This document shows positions 1-8,282 of a DNA stretch of 31,397 nucleotides, piece after piece. The notes below the pieces were generated by a model. That model saw nothing but the letters and a program-made list of their open reading frames with translations. It did no database searches and was not told the origin of the DNA. Source of the stretch: Serendipita indica DSM 11827 (lineage: Eukaryota; Basidiomycota; Agaricomycetes; Sebacinales; Serendipitaceae); NCBI GenBank assembly GCA_910890315.1, contig CAJVGD010000039.1:1-31397 (forward strand), in the 5' to 3' direction. The stretch's first letter is position 1; each line of letters opens with the position of its first letter. The position numbers were made by a program, and so were the translations under genes.

Positions 1-1115
1 GGTATGTCTCTCCGCTCTGACTACTATACAGGTAGACCAAGGAGTAAATGATTAGCAAAGGATTACATCTGTTCTTCGACAGTTCGGACAAACTAGGACT
101 TACTGAAGGAAGCTCCATGCTGTACTATATATGGACTTTGACTATGACTATTTAGCAGAGTACATTGAGCCGTTTGTGTTTCTTGGTCCTTGTCCACGAA
201 GAATGCCGTTCACGGTTTGGGAACAAGTTTGGTGATACGCAGAGACCACTCTGTGCTCAGTAGGCGACCTTGGCCTATGCACCAAACGGTCTCTGAATAG
301 TGCAGGGTACATTGTATCAAGGGAGACAGCATAATCCACGCGTCGCTGAACTGGGCTACCATGTCTAGGAGACATCTGAAAGAGGGACTTATGCTGCACA
401 TAATCCTCATCTTCCTCAATCTTGATGGCAATCTTCTCGTCATCCTCTCCAATTTCGTCTTTTGTAATTGGATCATTATCCCACACCACTTGGAAACCAC
501 TTGGCTTGGGTGAAGTGTGACCCCAAGGGCGACTGAGCTCGTCTAAGCTGTCAGAATACCTGTTCTATCGTCTCAGGTGCTCCTGAGTACTCATTGGTTC
601 ATATGTGCGAGAATTGTGTCCTAGAAGACTAGTTGATTGGGCAATGCGCGATCTACTAGTTGATCCAAAGACATCATCTCTTCGAGTAAACTTGTCTACA
701 GGACGAGGTCTGTACATGTAGAATTTGCTGGTATTTGTTGGTATTTATTGGATATGAAATTTGCAGTTGAGTGTGTTGTCTGATCGTTTATGTCGACCTG
801 AAGGCTTTTACTGAGTACTTACTGAGTAGATCTTGATCGCCGTGAGTTCTAACTATCTAGTGGCGTTCTAGTAGTCTCAGTCTGGCTGCTGAGTGTGAAC
901 TGATTCAGAGATACTGTTGATCTGGTACAGAGAATAATCGTAAAAATAACCTTGTTCGTCCAGGACAGTTTCCAAAGGTCTTATATACCTATTCAAAGAG
1001 GCGGTGTTACTGCCCCCGCAGTTCCGCAGCCTACAAGTCATGGACTGTGCCCGCAGTTAGAGTACTGCAAGCGCAGCTACATTACTACGTTAAAGTGAGA
1101 TCATATGTAGTGCTT
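1..1115 (-). mobile_element. LTR-retroelement-like fossil, copy 1 (gag-like remnant plus LTR-like leader)
   Basis: The minus strand carries a remnant of an acidic protein (about 148-489) that shares its D/E-rich stretch and the following region with two better copies at 7156-7704 and 30514-30951. Upstream of it (about 720-1115, minus strand) is a leader that matches the leaders of the other copies: a TATATAAG box near 975, then shared blocks before the coding part. The repeated promoter-leader-acidic protein arrangement resembles an LTR R/U5 followed by the start of gag. No reverse transcriptase or integrase is visible. The copy is broken, with several breaks, is the most diverged of the three and probably old. 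The family assignment (Ty3 or Ty1) is not settled; a dispersed non-LTR gene family is an alternative. Confidence 0.45.
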
Positions 1116-1505
1116 ACTGAGCATAATGAAGCATATATGGTGACTAGGCTGCCGCAGCACAATTCTTACCTAGCCACCTTGAAGAGGGTGTCAATCATGA
1201 AGCATAGAGGGTGATGGGAGCAAGGGGAATGGAGGCGGGTCTAAAGAATAGTCAAAGTATCCATTCGTGTATCATTTGGACTCAGCCAAAACCTCTACGG
1301 CCAATCGAATTGGACTGGAGAGAGGTTTCTGGAGAGAGGTTTCTGGACATTATTCAGGCATAGCGGTGTTTATTTTGGCATAATTGACCATCTTCCAGTG
1401 TAATTATTCATTGAAATCCAAAAGCTTATGAAACGTATTGCTTTATGGCTTGAACAGATTCGCGTAACAAGAGACATTACAATATAGGGGAGAGAGAACA
1501 AGAGG
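1116..1505. other. intergenic stretch with a short tandem duplication
   Basis: No convincing gene is seen. A 14-bp unit (GGAGAGAGGTTTCT) is repeated twice in direct tandem at 1317-1330 and 1331-1344. The stretch lies just beyond the 3' end of the membrane-protein gene on the minus strand, so it should hold that gene's 3' UTR and polyadenylation signals, but no clear motif is recognised. Confidence 0.4.
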
Positions 1506-2954
1506 CTAGATGTGGGGAAAGAAGTCTGACCACTCGACGTCTCGATATGCCTCGAGTGGGAGCGTGGCAAGCGTCACTAATGCCAGGACAATCGTTATTC
1601 CTCGTCCAGCAAGGTATAAGAGCGGTAATAAAAAAAGGGAGTACCAGATCAAATCACCCATGGTTTTGGACAGCACGTTGCGAATGAGTTGCGCAAAGAC
1701 GAGGACTACGATTGCTGCAGGCGGGGCTGCAGTCATGACAATCGTCGCGAATCGCCAGAGAAATTGCATATGATGGGATGGCATGGGTGATGACCATGCA
1801 AGAAAGTGGACAGTACCAAACACCATCCCAACAATGATCGTGGTCAACATACCGGAAGTATCGCTGAAAGTCCAGAGATCACTGATGTAACCAGAGTGAA
1901 ACATTGGAATTCGTTTCATACTCCGCAGATCAGTGAGCTCTCCCTGGGTGCCCGTGACATACGCAAACGCCAAACCCCAGAAGTCGGCGATTTCCATATC
2001 CGTCTTCAGCTCCTCTTGCTCATTTGTACGTGGTGGGAGTGCTTGATATACACGTATAGGGAACTTCACTCGGTATGGCTTGTCCCACCATGCAATGTAC
2101 ATTGCCACAGTGAGTAGAGTATATCCAAGCGTAATGACCTCGAGCTCTGTGAGTGGTAGTTCACTGGCTTTTCGCGCAATACACTGAGAGATGAACCAGA
2201 GTGTTTGGGCAATGACAAGAAACTTGGCCAATCCATCGCTCTTGCACTTGTCGTCCAGCTCGGCCGGAGTAGGTAGGACGAGTTTGCCAACCTCAATGAG
2301 ACGACAGACATCAAATTCATCCAGAGGATGAATAGGTTTGCCGAACGCTTCAACTCGATTGGCCCCTGTTGTACTCCAGGCAACTTCTGCTTCTATACCT
2401 GATTTATTGGGCAATAGGCGAGCCATCTCACTGTTCCTCTCACCCATTTCATTTGTAGGCAAGGTAGGGTCTCGTTCAAAGAGGTGGAAGCCGCCCATTA
2501 GGATGAAGAAGCCGTGCTGACGAGTGACCTCTAAACAAGTAGGTTAGTATCAAACACAAGAATCTTTCTATATCTTACCAGTCTTCTCATCCTGCAGCTT
2601 ACGAATACTTTTGGCTAGTTTAGTGGCTTTGGTGAACTGGAGAACGGCTATTCCCAGCACCCATTCGGGGAACACCAGCGTCACGAACATGGGGACCACG
2701 GTGCATCTCACAAATGATTTTATCCAGATCTTGAACCGGGCTATGTAACTCAAACCTCTGGTGTCTACGGGCTCGGGGACGTTGAGATGAAGGGCCACCC
2801 AAATGCATAAGAAGATCGTGGTGAGACAGCTCAAGACGATCCCAGGCAGACTTCTGTACTGATTAGCGCATGATGGCAGACATTCTGTCGTATTTGATGC
2901 GAGATTTTGAGCGGCGCGGCTTGAGAGCGTGTAAACGGCGACTGCAAGAGCCAT
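1506..2954 (-). CDS. multi-pass membrane protein of an Agaricomycete family of unknown function, two exons
   Basis: Exon 1 is 2954-2579 and exon 2 is 2530-1506, separated by a 48-nt intron (2531-2578) with donor GTAAGA, a CTAAC branch site and a TTTAG acceptor. Splicing keeps the frame and gives 466 residues. The join restores a conserved block (H-G-F-F-I-L-M-G-G-F) found at this place in the family, which supports the model. Hydrophobic segments lie near residues 34-60 and 80-108 and at five or more places in the last 280 residues; the protein ends with W-S-D-F-F-P-H-I, a usual family ending. Other recognisable blocks are LDEFDVCRLIEVGKLVLPTP and YIAWWDKPYRV. The family has many paralogues in Agaricomycete genomes and no established role; plasma or internal membrane location is inferred from the helices. 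The start at 2954 is the first ATG of the open frame; a short upstream exon ending at the TTGCAG just inside it cannot be excluded. No damage is seen. Confidence 0.82.
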
Positions 2955-3019
2955 GACAAGAATGAGGGACCCAGCTTCTCCAGGGTACTCTACATATATT
3001 TGTAAAATTCGTATCTAAC

Positions 3020-3210
3020 CGAAATCTGTAAGCTGGCATGCACGTGCCTGCTGGCCCGTAGAGTGGCCGGTTAACAACGAATCAAAAACAACATTATGGT
3101 AGCCTTTATATAACTTCAAAATTATTATCAACTCGAAATCTGTAAGCTGGCATGCCCGTGTCTACTGGCCCCTAAAGCTACCACATCAGTGGCTGGTCAA
3201 CAACGAATCA
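3020..3210. repeat. direct duplication upstream of the membrane-protein gene
   Basis: Two imperfect direct copies, 3020-3084 and 3134-3210, both begin CGAAATCTGTAAGCTGGCAT and both end AACAACGAATCA; the second carries a short internal insertion. They lie 66-256 bp upstream of the predicted ATG at 2954 and bracket a TATA-like sequence. They may be a duplicated promoter segment or the trace of a small repeat. Confidence 0.75.
3105..3113 (-). promoter_or_regulatory. candidate TATA box for the membrane-protein gene
   Basis: Read on the minus strand this is TTATATAAA, about 150 bp upstream of the ATG at 2954 and between the two copies of the direct duplication. Position and sequence fit a core promoter, but no transcript evidence is available and an upstream noncoding exon would shift the picture. 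Confidence 0.3.
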
Positions 3211-3599
3211 ATTTGTACTCCTGATGACGACCGCGACAGGGATCGCAGTAGACCCTGACGGACAAGTACCGTCAGATACAAAGCTGTACCTGCGAGCTAG
3301 TCCGCTCGCTACATGTGGAATACAAGCCCTAGCCATGGGTATTTGAGAAAAACTGTATTTAGTAGATGTTGTAGTACTCGCCATGTCCGTCCCGCCTGTG
3401 CTGTACTACATATAAAGAACGGTACCCCCATGAACAGTAGGTCGCACCGTGAGCTGCCCTCTAAAATCTCAGAAATAATCCCAAGATGTAATATAACCTT
3501 TAGTTGAACAATAAGCACCTCTGCGGCACTCTCTGTGGCCGCCAAGGGTTCAAAACTATACACAGGCTACCGTCGTCTTGAGCACGGGACAGGTCCGAG
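3211..3599. other. stretch without recognisable gene
   Basis: Short open frames exist on both strands (for example 3309-3563, minus) but none shows a recognisable domain, a convincing intron or a match to other parts of the window. Nothing else is seen. Confidence 0.4.
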
Positions 3600-3906
3600 A
3601 GCTACGTAGATTTTGTGTACTACATCCATCTCAGTCCCACGTGTCATGCAGGGCTATGCCGCAAAGCACCAAAAGCTACGTAGACTTTGTGTACTACATC
3701 CATCCAAGTCCCACGCGTCGTGCAGGGCTACGTGTGGGACTATGCCGCAAAGCGCCGAAAGCTACGTAGATTTCCTGTACTACATCATCCTAGGTCCCAC
3801 ACGTCATACAGGGTGATGCCATGAAGCGCCGAAAGCTACGTAGGTTTCCTGTACTACACCCACAGAGCTCACACGCGCTGTACACCATTGTATGTGCCAA
3901 GTGCCG
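3600..3906. repeat. tandem array of about 74-bp units (four copies)
   Basis: Units begin with GCTACGTAG followed by a T-rich step and GTACTACA, at 3601, 3675, 3761 and 3835. Spacings are 74, 86 and 74 bp; the 86-bp unit contains a small internal insertion. Shared inner blocks are TCCCAC(A/G)(C/T)GT and a GCCGCAAAGC(A/G)CC-like end. The copies differ by several substitutions, so the array is not freshly expanded. A fifth related start (CTACGTAGATTG) occurs at 4126, inside the downstream duplication. No coding function is apparent. Confidence 0.75.
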
Positions 3907-4340
3907 TGCAGGGCTTCGTTGCTTGATGACTAACCTAGAAAGGATATTCAGGAGAAACCAAAGCGAAAATACGCGATTGGGTACCCTTATACACAGCAAA
4001 AAGGATAGAAACAACACCGAGTAGTGCTGCGTCGGATAGATCAGACTATAGGCATAGGCATTGGCAAAGCCATCTGGCGAGAATCCGAGGGCGTGGACCA
4101 AGCGTTCGCAGCCCTCCAATGAGACCTACGTAGATTGTTTGTACTACATCTATCTAGGTCCCACATGTCATATGCCGCCCCATGTCCCACGTGCTGTGAG
4201 GGCTTCGTCGCTTAGCGATTAGCCTAGTAAGGATACTCAGGGGAACCTGAAGCGAAATGCGTGAATATATGCTCTTATGCACGTCGAAAAGAATGTAGAC
4301 AATATTGATGAGCAGTCCTGCGTCAGACAGGTAGGACTGG
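3840..4340. repeat. segmental duplication: 3840-4050 and 4126-4340
   Basis: The two segments align in order. Each starts with the CTACGTAG unit, then GGGCTTCGT(T/C)GCTT, then CCTAG(A/T)AAGGATA-like and CAGG(A/G)GAA blocks, a (C/A)GCGAAA block, and a TGCGTC(G/A)GA-like end. Divergence is clearly visible, roughly a quarter of positions. The second copy ends next to the point where the KDZ transposase homology begins, so this duplicated material may mark the breakpoint that removed the front of that element. Confidence 0.6.
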
Positions 4341-4354
4341 GATATATTCACTTA

Positions 4355-5526
4355 ATTGTGCAAGAGGGGTCGGTCGGACAGATGGCGAAGGAATCGAGCG
4401 GCTATGGAGTGGGCATAATCATCTCTCAGGAAGTACGTCAAAGATGACTTACGGAAACCGGCTCGATACTCTCAACCATCACCTACTTGACTGGAACATG
4501 CGCAAGATTCGCCGTATGGGTAAGATGGAGAATTTAGCACGCAAATGCTCATACGCGGTCTAGGTCCTGATCTCCATCAACGACTTATGAAAGCACGAAA
4601 TCAAGTACGGCTGCATTCATCCAACTATGACAAGTTTGCAGATGCATTAGATCCGGTATAAGTTCAGGTATGGACTTATCTAAGTCATAGCTATATAGTT
4701 CTAACTATCTAGAGGCATGGGTTGATCTTGAAGAGAACTATATTCCCTCCGTTGGCCAACAAAGCGTCTACAAGGCGGCTGCTGGAAAAGGTAGGCCCTA
4801 TTGTAATCCAAAGTCAGCTTAAACTAATCGAGCTATTAGAGGCAACCAGAGAAGACATTATTGCGACCATCACTCACAGTGAGATGGGGGACAGTGCCCA
4901 GCCACCACTGCCAAACTTGTCTATCCATGTTCTGTGGATGAACAAAGGACTAGATATTCAGCGGGAACAGTAAGCGCCACATACCACTTTGATGATACTT
5001 GATGCTCGAATGTAGGCGGCGATTACAACTGCGAAGCCAAAAGATCAACAGTGGGGCCATGGAAATAGATCACGACAGGTTGCGGAATTCACGCCAAGCT
5101 CTCTGGATGCGAATAAATGCATGGCGCACACAGGCTCCCGAAGAGGTCCCACAGGTTGACGAAGAAGCTGACTTCGCCCATTGCGACAGCAATCCGGAGG
5201 ATGAAGAACTCATTCTTCCGTCTTCACTCGAAATAGAGTGCAGACCCAAGGATTTCACAAGCGTAGAGATCGAGCTTCGAAAAGGACAGGCCAACCAATC
5301 CCTCCAAACTCTTCGGCGGCTACTCTCCCAACAGCTCGTCCTGCGTCGAGAGGTACGAGTAAGCATTCGGGGACAGCACGCGGCAACTCGTGCAAATGGG
5401 CTCTTCGACAGAATTGGATCTCAGATAAAGGAATCGGCTAATCTTTATCGCTGCGCTCTTTCGGCCATGCATACGCTTGGCATGGATTCCAGATTGCTCG
5501 ACCTTTACCGTGTTAGTTTACACTAG
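4355..5526 (+). pseudogene. 5'-truncated KDZ (Kyakuja-Dileera-Zisupton-type) DNA transposase, C-terminal part
   Basis: Homology begins around 4355 with T-D-G-E-G-I-E-R-L-W-S, a hallmark near the C-terminal third of fungal KDZ transposases, followed by T-Y-G-N-R-L-D-T-L-N-H-H-L-L-D-W-N. A 44-nt intron-like segment (4520-4563, GTAAGA...TCTAG) splices in frame, and another is clear at 4970-5015 (GTAAGC...TGTAG), joining G-L-D-I-Q-R-E-Q to R-R-L-Q-L-R-S. A possible one near 4656-4695 does not keep frame with my model, so a 1-nt shift or a different junction is likely there; a further candidate is 4792-4843. The last exon (5016-5526) holds the family's E-I-E-L-R-K-G-Q-A-N block and a G-Q-x-A-x-T-R-A-N block, then stops. 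The N-terminal two thirds, including the first catalytic carboxylates, are absent, so it cannot be active. No terminal inverted repeats were identified. Confidence 0.7.
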
Positions 5527-6149
5527 TGTACATTGGATATTGTCTGTACATTTCACCCGTAACGTAGCTGTCCAGATTGGACGATGCGTCGCTGGTGGCA
5601 GTGGTCCCTCACTTGATTAATCTACGACCGTTGTGGGGTGAGACCACCGACTCTTTCATACGACCGTTTCTGACGCCCTACGCTAGTTAATCAGACGTTG
5701 TCTATTAGGTAGTGTATTGATTCGGTTAATCTACGACCGTTGTGGGTTAATCAGACGTTGTCTATTAGGTGGCGAATAATACTTAGCTGGGGCGAGCGTG
5801 TTCACCAGTCTAAACCCGCTTATTGACGGAGGGTATCGACGTGGGAGGGTACAGGAATGTCTCTGCTAGTTAAGGCATGTACATAGAGTCTTATATAGCA
5901 AGGGTCAACATTGGAACGAGGAAAGAGCGATGGGAAACGAAGCATGTGCTAAGGCCGTCGCTATGAGGGTATATGCAATAGAGGCTATGAAGAGAAGGGT
6001 GAAGAATGTGATGTGGAAGGGGCAACGAGTGTCACGGGTGCGGTTATGATGTGTGTGACAAGGAGAAATCCTCGAAACCTTACAGGAAACAATGACAAGT
6101 GCGTTCAGAATGGGGACGGAATAGGATACAAAGTTGTAGGAGGGATGTA
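5527..6149. repeat. noncoding stretch with two interleaved direct repeats
   Basis: TTAATCTACGACCGTTGTGG occurs at about 5617 and again at about 5727, and GTTAATCAGACGTTGTCTAT(TAGGT) at 5686-5710 and 5746-5770. The second occurrence of the pair is compact, so an original pair seems to have been duplicated and then shortened. The rest, to 6149, holds no convincing gene; an open frame on the minus strand (5905-6237) looks like chance. It could contain the 3' end of the KDZ element. Confidence 0.6.
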
Positions 6150-6520
6150 AAATGATAATTCTATGTGATTCGCGTCGTTTTCTCCGACTGGACGAGATCT
6201 CCCCGGCGATTCCTGAGCGAGAGCGAACTCTGGACAATTAGTGATCTCCAGAGCGACCTACTGCGTCAGCGATGTGAAGAGCAAGCTGTACAGCTGCGAA
6301 GGCAAGTTTACTTTGCAAAACTGAGGCAAAAGGCTAAAAGCCACCGACGTGGTTTACTGGGAAAAAGGTTTTTTTCCATGGCTGGCGACCAATTAGTCAC
6401 ATAGCACTATGTAAATGTGGTAGAAAAAATGGTGAAAGATATCAGATGTGCGAAGGTATGAGAAATACCCTTATAAAACTACTAGTGGTGCACCGCCTCC
6501 TTTGCCAGTTTGCGCGTCAC
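6150..6520 (+). repeat. dispersed repeat, copy A (coding-like)
   Basis: From about 6150 to 6520 the plus strand matches the minus strand of 20395-20740 over most of its length, starting at TAATTCT near the shared TTTTCTC and ending at ACTACTAGTGGT(G/A)CACCGCC. One frame encodes a basic helix-like stretch in both copies (S-D-L-Q-S-D-L-L-R, then A-V-Q-L-R-R and S-H-R-R). Another frame in copy B gives a cysteine-bearing segment (C-T-C-G-R...C-K-K-Y). Neither copy is a continuous gene. The unit is not recognised; it may be part of a transposase or of a decayed host gene family. Confidence 0.6.
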
Positions 6521-6887
6521 ATTTGCCTCGTCTCTAGTTGCCTTGCTGATACACAATCGGGCTTCTTTGAATAGCCTAGTATGCAAATTCGATTTTACTT
6601 CGAATTATGAACATCATTTTAGACTCGCCTCAATTTCCTTAGAATTCCTCTAGATTTCACCTGTATATTCCACCTCAGCTGGAGATGACTAGGAAGAATA
6701 TGCTTGTCAGCAGTCCTAGTCACTCACTATGACTCAGTTTGGTTGATAGTTATGACTAGGAGCCGGGCCTGAGTCAGAGGTGAACTGAGCCAGGTTGGCT
6801 GGATGACAGACCAGAGTCTATAGAATCGAGTCAGTAGCTTCATAAGACTCTGAATCGATGACTAGGAAGCACGGTCACATCTGAAAG
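6521..6887. other. AT-rich stretch without gene
   Basis: No coding region is recognised. From about 6690 the sequence has repeated GACTAGGA and GAGTC-type words and leads into the TATA-bearing leader of the next element, so it may be the U3-like part of that copy; this part is not shared with the other two copies. Confidence 0.3.
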
Positions 6888-7704
6888 GTATAAAAGGCGC
6901 TGTAGATAGTCTCCCCTTTGAACAAGATTATTTTTAGAATTATTCCCTCTGTAAGATCGGCAGTATCTCTACCTAAGTTCACACTCAGCAGTCAAACTGA
7001 GACTACTAGTACGCCAACTAGATAGTTTAAACTGACCTAGCGATCAGAATCTTCATAGTGAGTACTCAGAATAGTCTTCTAGCTGACCGCGTTGTGCACC
7101 CTTAGTTACCAAGTATTATACTTGCGTAAATTCATTATTAAATACGTAAATCAGTATGAGCTCTCTCAGATCACGGAAACACCCTTGGGAAAAGGAGAAT
7201 CGCTCCAAGAGTCATAGTAGAATTAATCTGGGAAGTTCTTCGATGTATGCAGGTCGCTCTTATGAGCCTCTTAGTGATCCTGAACGCACTAAGCCTTGGG
7301 ATAAATATGCATCTGACCTAGATGCATTTATTCATGATCCTAATGAGCCTCCTCGCGCTTCACCTCTCAGGATTAAGTTTGACAGTACATTATATGAGGA
7401 TGAGGACGATTATGAAGAGGATTATGACTCTACAGCCATCAAAATAGAAGAGGCTGAGGAGCCTGACACTTTGGCTCGTTTCAGGTCCTTCTCAAGGTCT
7501 CATGGTTCACCTCATGAGCTTGACCCTCAAGCCAAACAAGTGTATCCCAGTTTATCTAAATATACATTTATTCAGAGACCAAGTTCACCTAAGGCTCTAC
7601 AATCTGTATCTGATAACACGGATAGTCATGTCAGCTATAAGGCGTGCCAAGTCGGGGCAAAGAGCCTTTCTAAAGTGACTTTCGTCCCCAACCAGCTCGT
7701 TTGA
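6888..7704 (+). mobile_element. LTR-retroelement-like fossil, copy 2 (leader plus gag-like acidic protein)
   Basis: A TATAAAAGG box near 6888 is followed by a leader of about 260 bp that matches copies 1 and 3 (shared GAACAAGATTATTTT, CTACTAGTACGCCAACTAGAT and GCGATCAGAATCTTCAT blocks), then an open frame from 7156 of 182 residues. The protein starts M-S-S-L-R-S-R-K, has a basic N-terminus, a shared N-L-G-S-S-S-M-(Y/H)-A-G-R-S-Y-E-P-L-S-D-P block, and a strongly acidic D/E-rich middle. Copy 3 matches it closely at residue level. No pol domains follow. This is the best preserved of the three, but incomplete as an element. Gag is my preferred reading; an uncharacterised repeat-encoded protein is possible. 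Confidence 0.45.
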
Positions 7705-7987
7705 GCAGAATCAAGGTCTCTTCACTGTATCATCCCCTTGTTACAGTGGCAAACCAAGCCGCATTGTATCTGAGATACAGTGGGCTCCAAAACTGTTCCA
7801 ATGTTGGTCACAGGTGGCTTGTCGGCCCGATTACTCAATAAGGGCCTATACTAAACTCATGAAATCTTTATGATAGATAGATTAGCTTCTTATCCCATAT
7901 CTCCATGATCTCTGAATCATATTCTCAGGCACTCCGCAGGAGCGGCAAGACTAATCAGATTTTATTGTCCCCACTGGGCAATAATAC
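7705..7987. other. stretch between gag-like copy 2 and the solo LTR
   Basis: No gene is recognised. The sequence may continue the element of copy 2, since the coding-like composition fades gradually, but no domain could be read from it. Confidence 0.3.
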
Positions 7988-8253
7988 CATTTTGTTGGAA
8001 GTGCAAGCACGGCTGACACGAAGAGTCAGCGGAGCCAGGCTCTCCGCAGGCTAATCACTATAGCCTCATAGTTTATCCTAGTTAGTCATCATCAGCTCGA
8101 GCATGTATATAAGGAGCTATGAGCTGCGTCTCGATCTAATATATAGAACTTATCTCGCCACTCTCATTCGTCTACCAGGACTCACCGCCTGAAGAGTCTC
8201 TGCGTATATATTCGCTCTACATAATCTGTACACACATAGTATTCTACACATTT
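7988..8253 (+). mobile_element. solo LTR with target duplication (7993-8248)
   Basis: The LTR starts TGTTGGAAG at 7993 and ends TCTACA at 8248 (256 bp, TG...CA). It is flanked by the same 5 bp, CATTT, at 7988-7992 and 8249-8253, the usual integrase target duplication. A TATATAAGG box at about 8106 gives the plus orientation. The short length and TGTTGG start favour the Ty1/copia superfamily. No internal region remains, as expected after recombination between two LTRs. The perfect duplication suggests moderate to young age. It sits just beyond the 3' end of the NLR pseudogene. Confidence 0.75.
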
Positions 8254-8282
8254 ATATCCTAGTCTGATACATTTACTCATAA

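Noticed and set aside
4690-4716. Short match to the gag-like leader (GTTCTAACTATCTAG)
   Set aside because: Only about 15 bp, within the decayed KDZ gene; too short to call an element.
5905-6237. Minus-strand 110-residue open frame
   Set aside because: Composition is irregular, it overlaps dispersed repeat A, and no domain or intron supports it.
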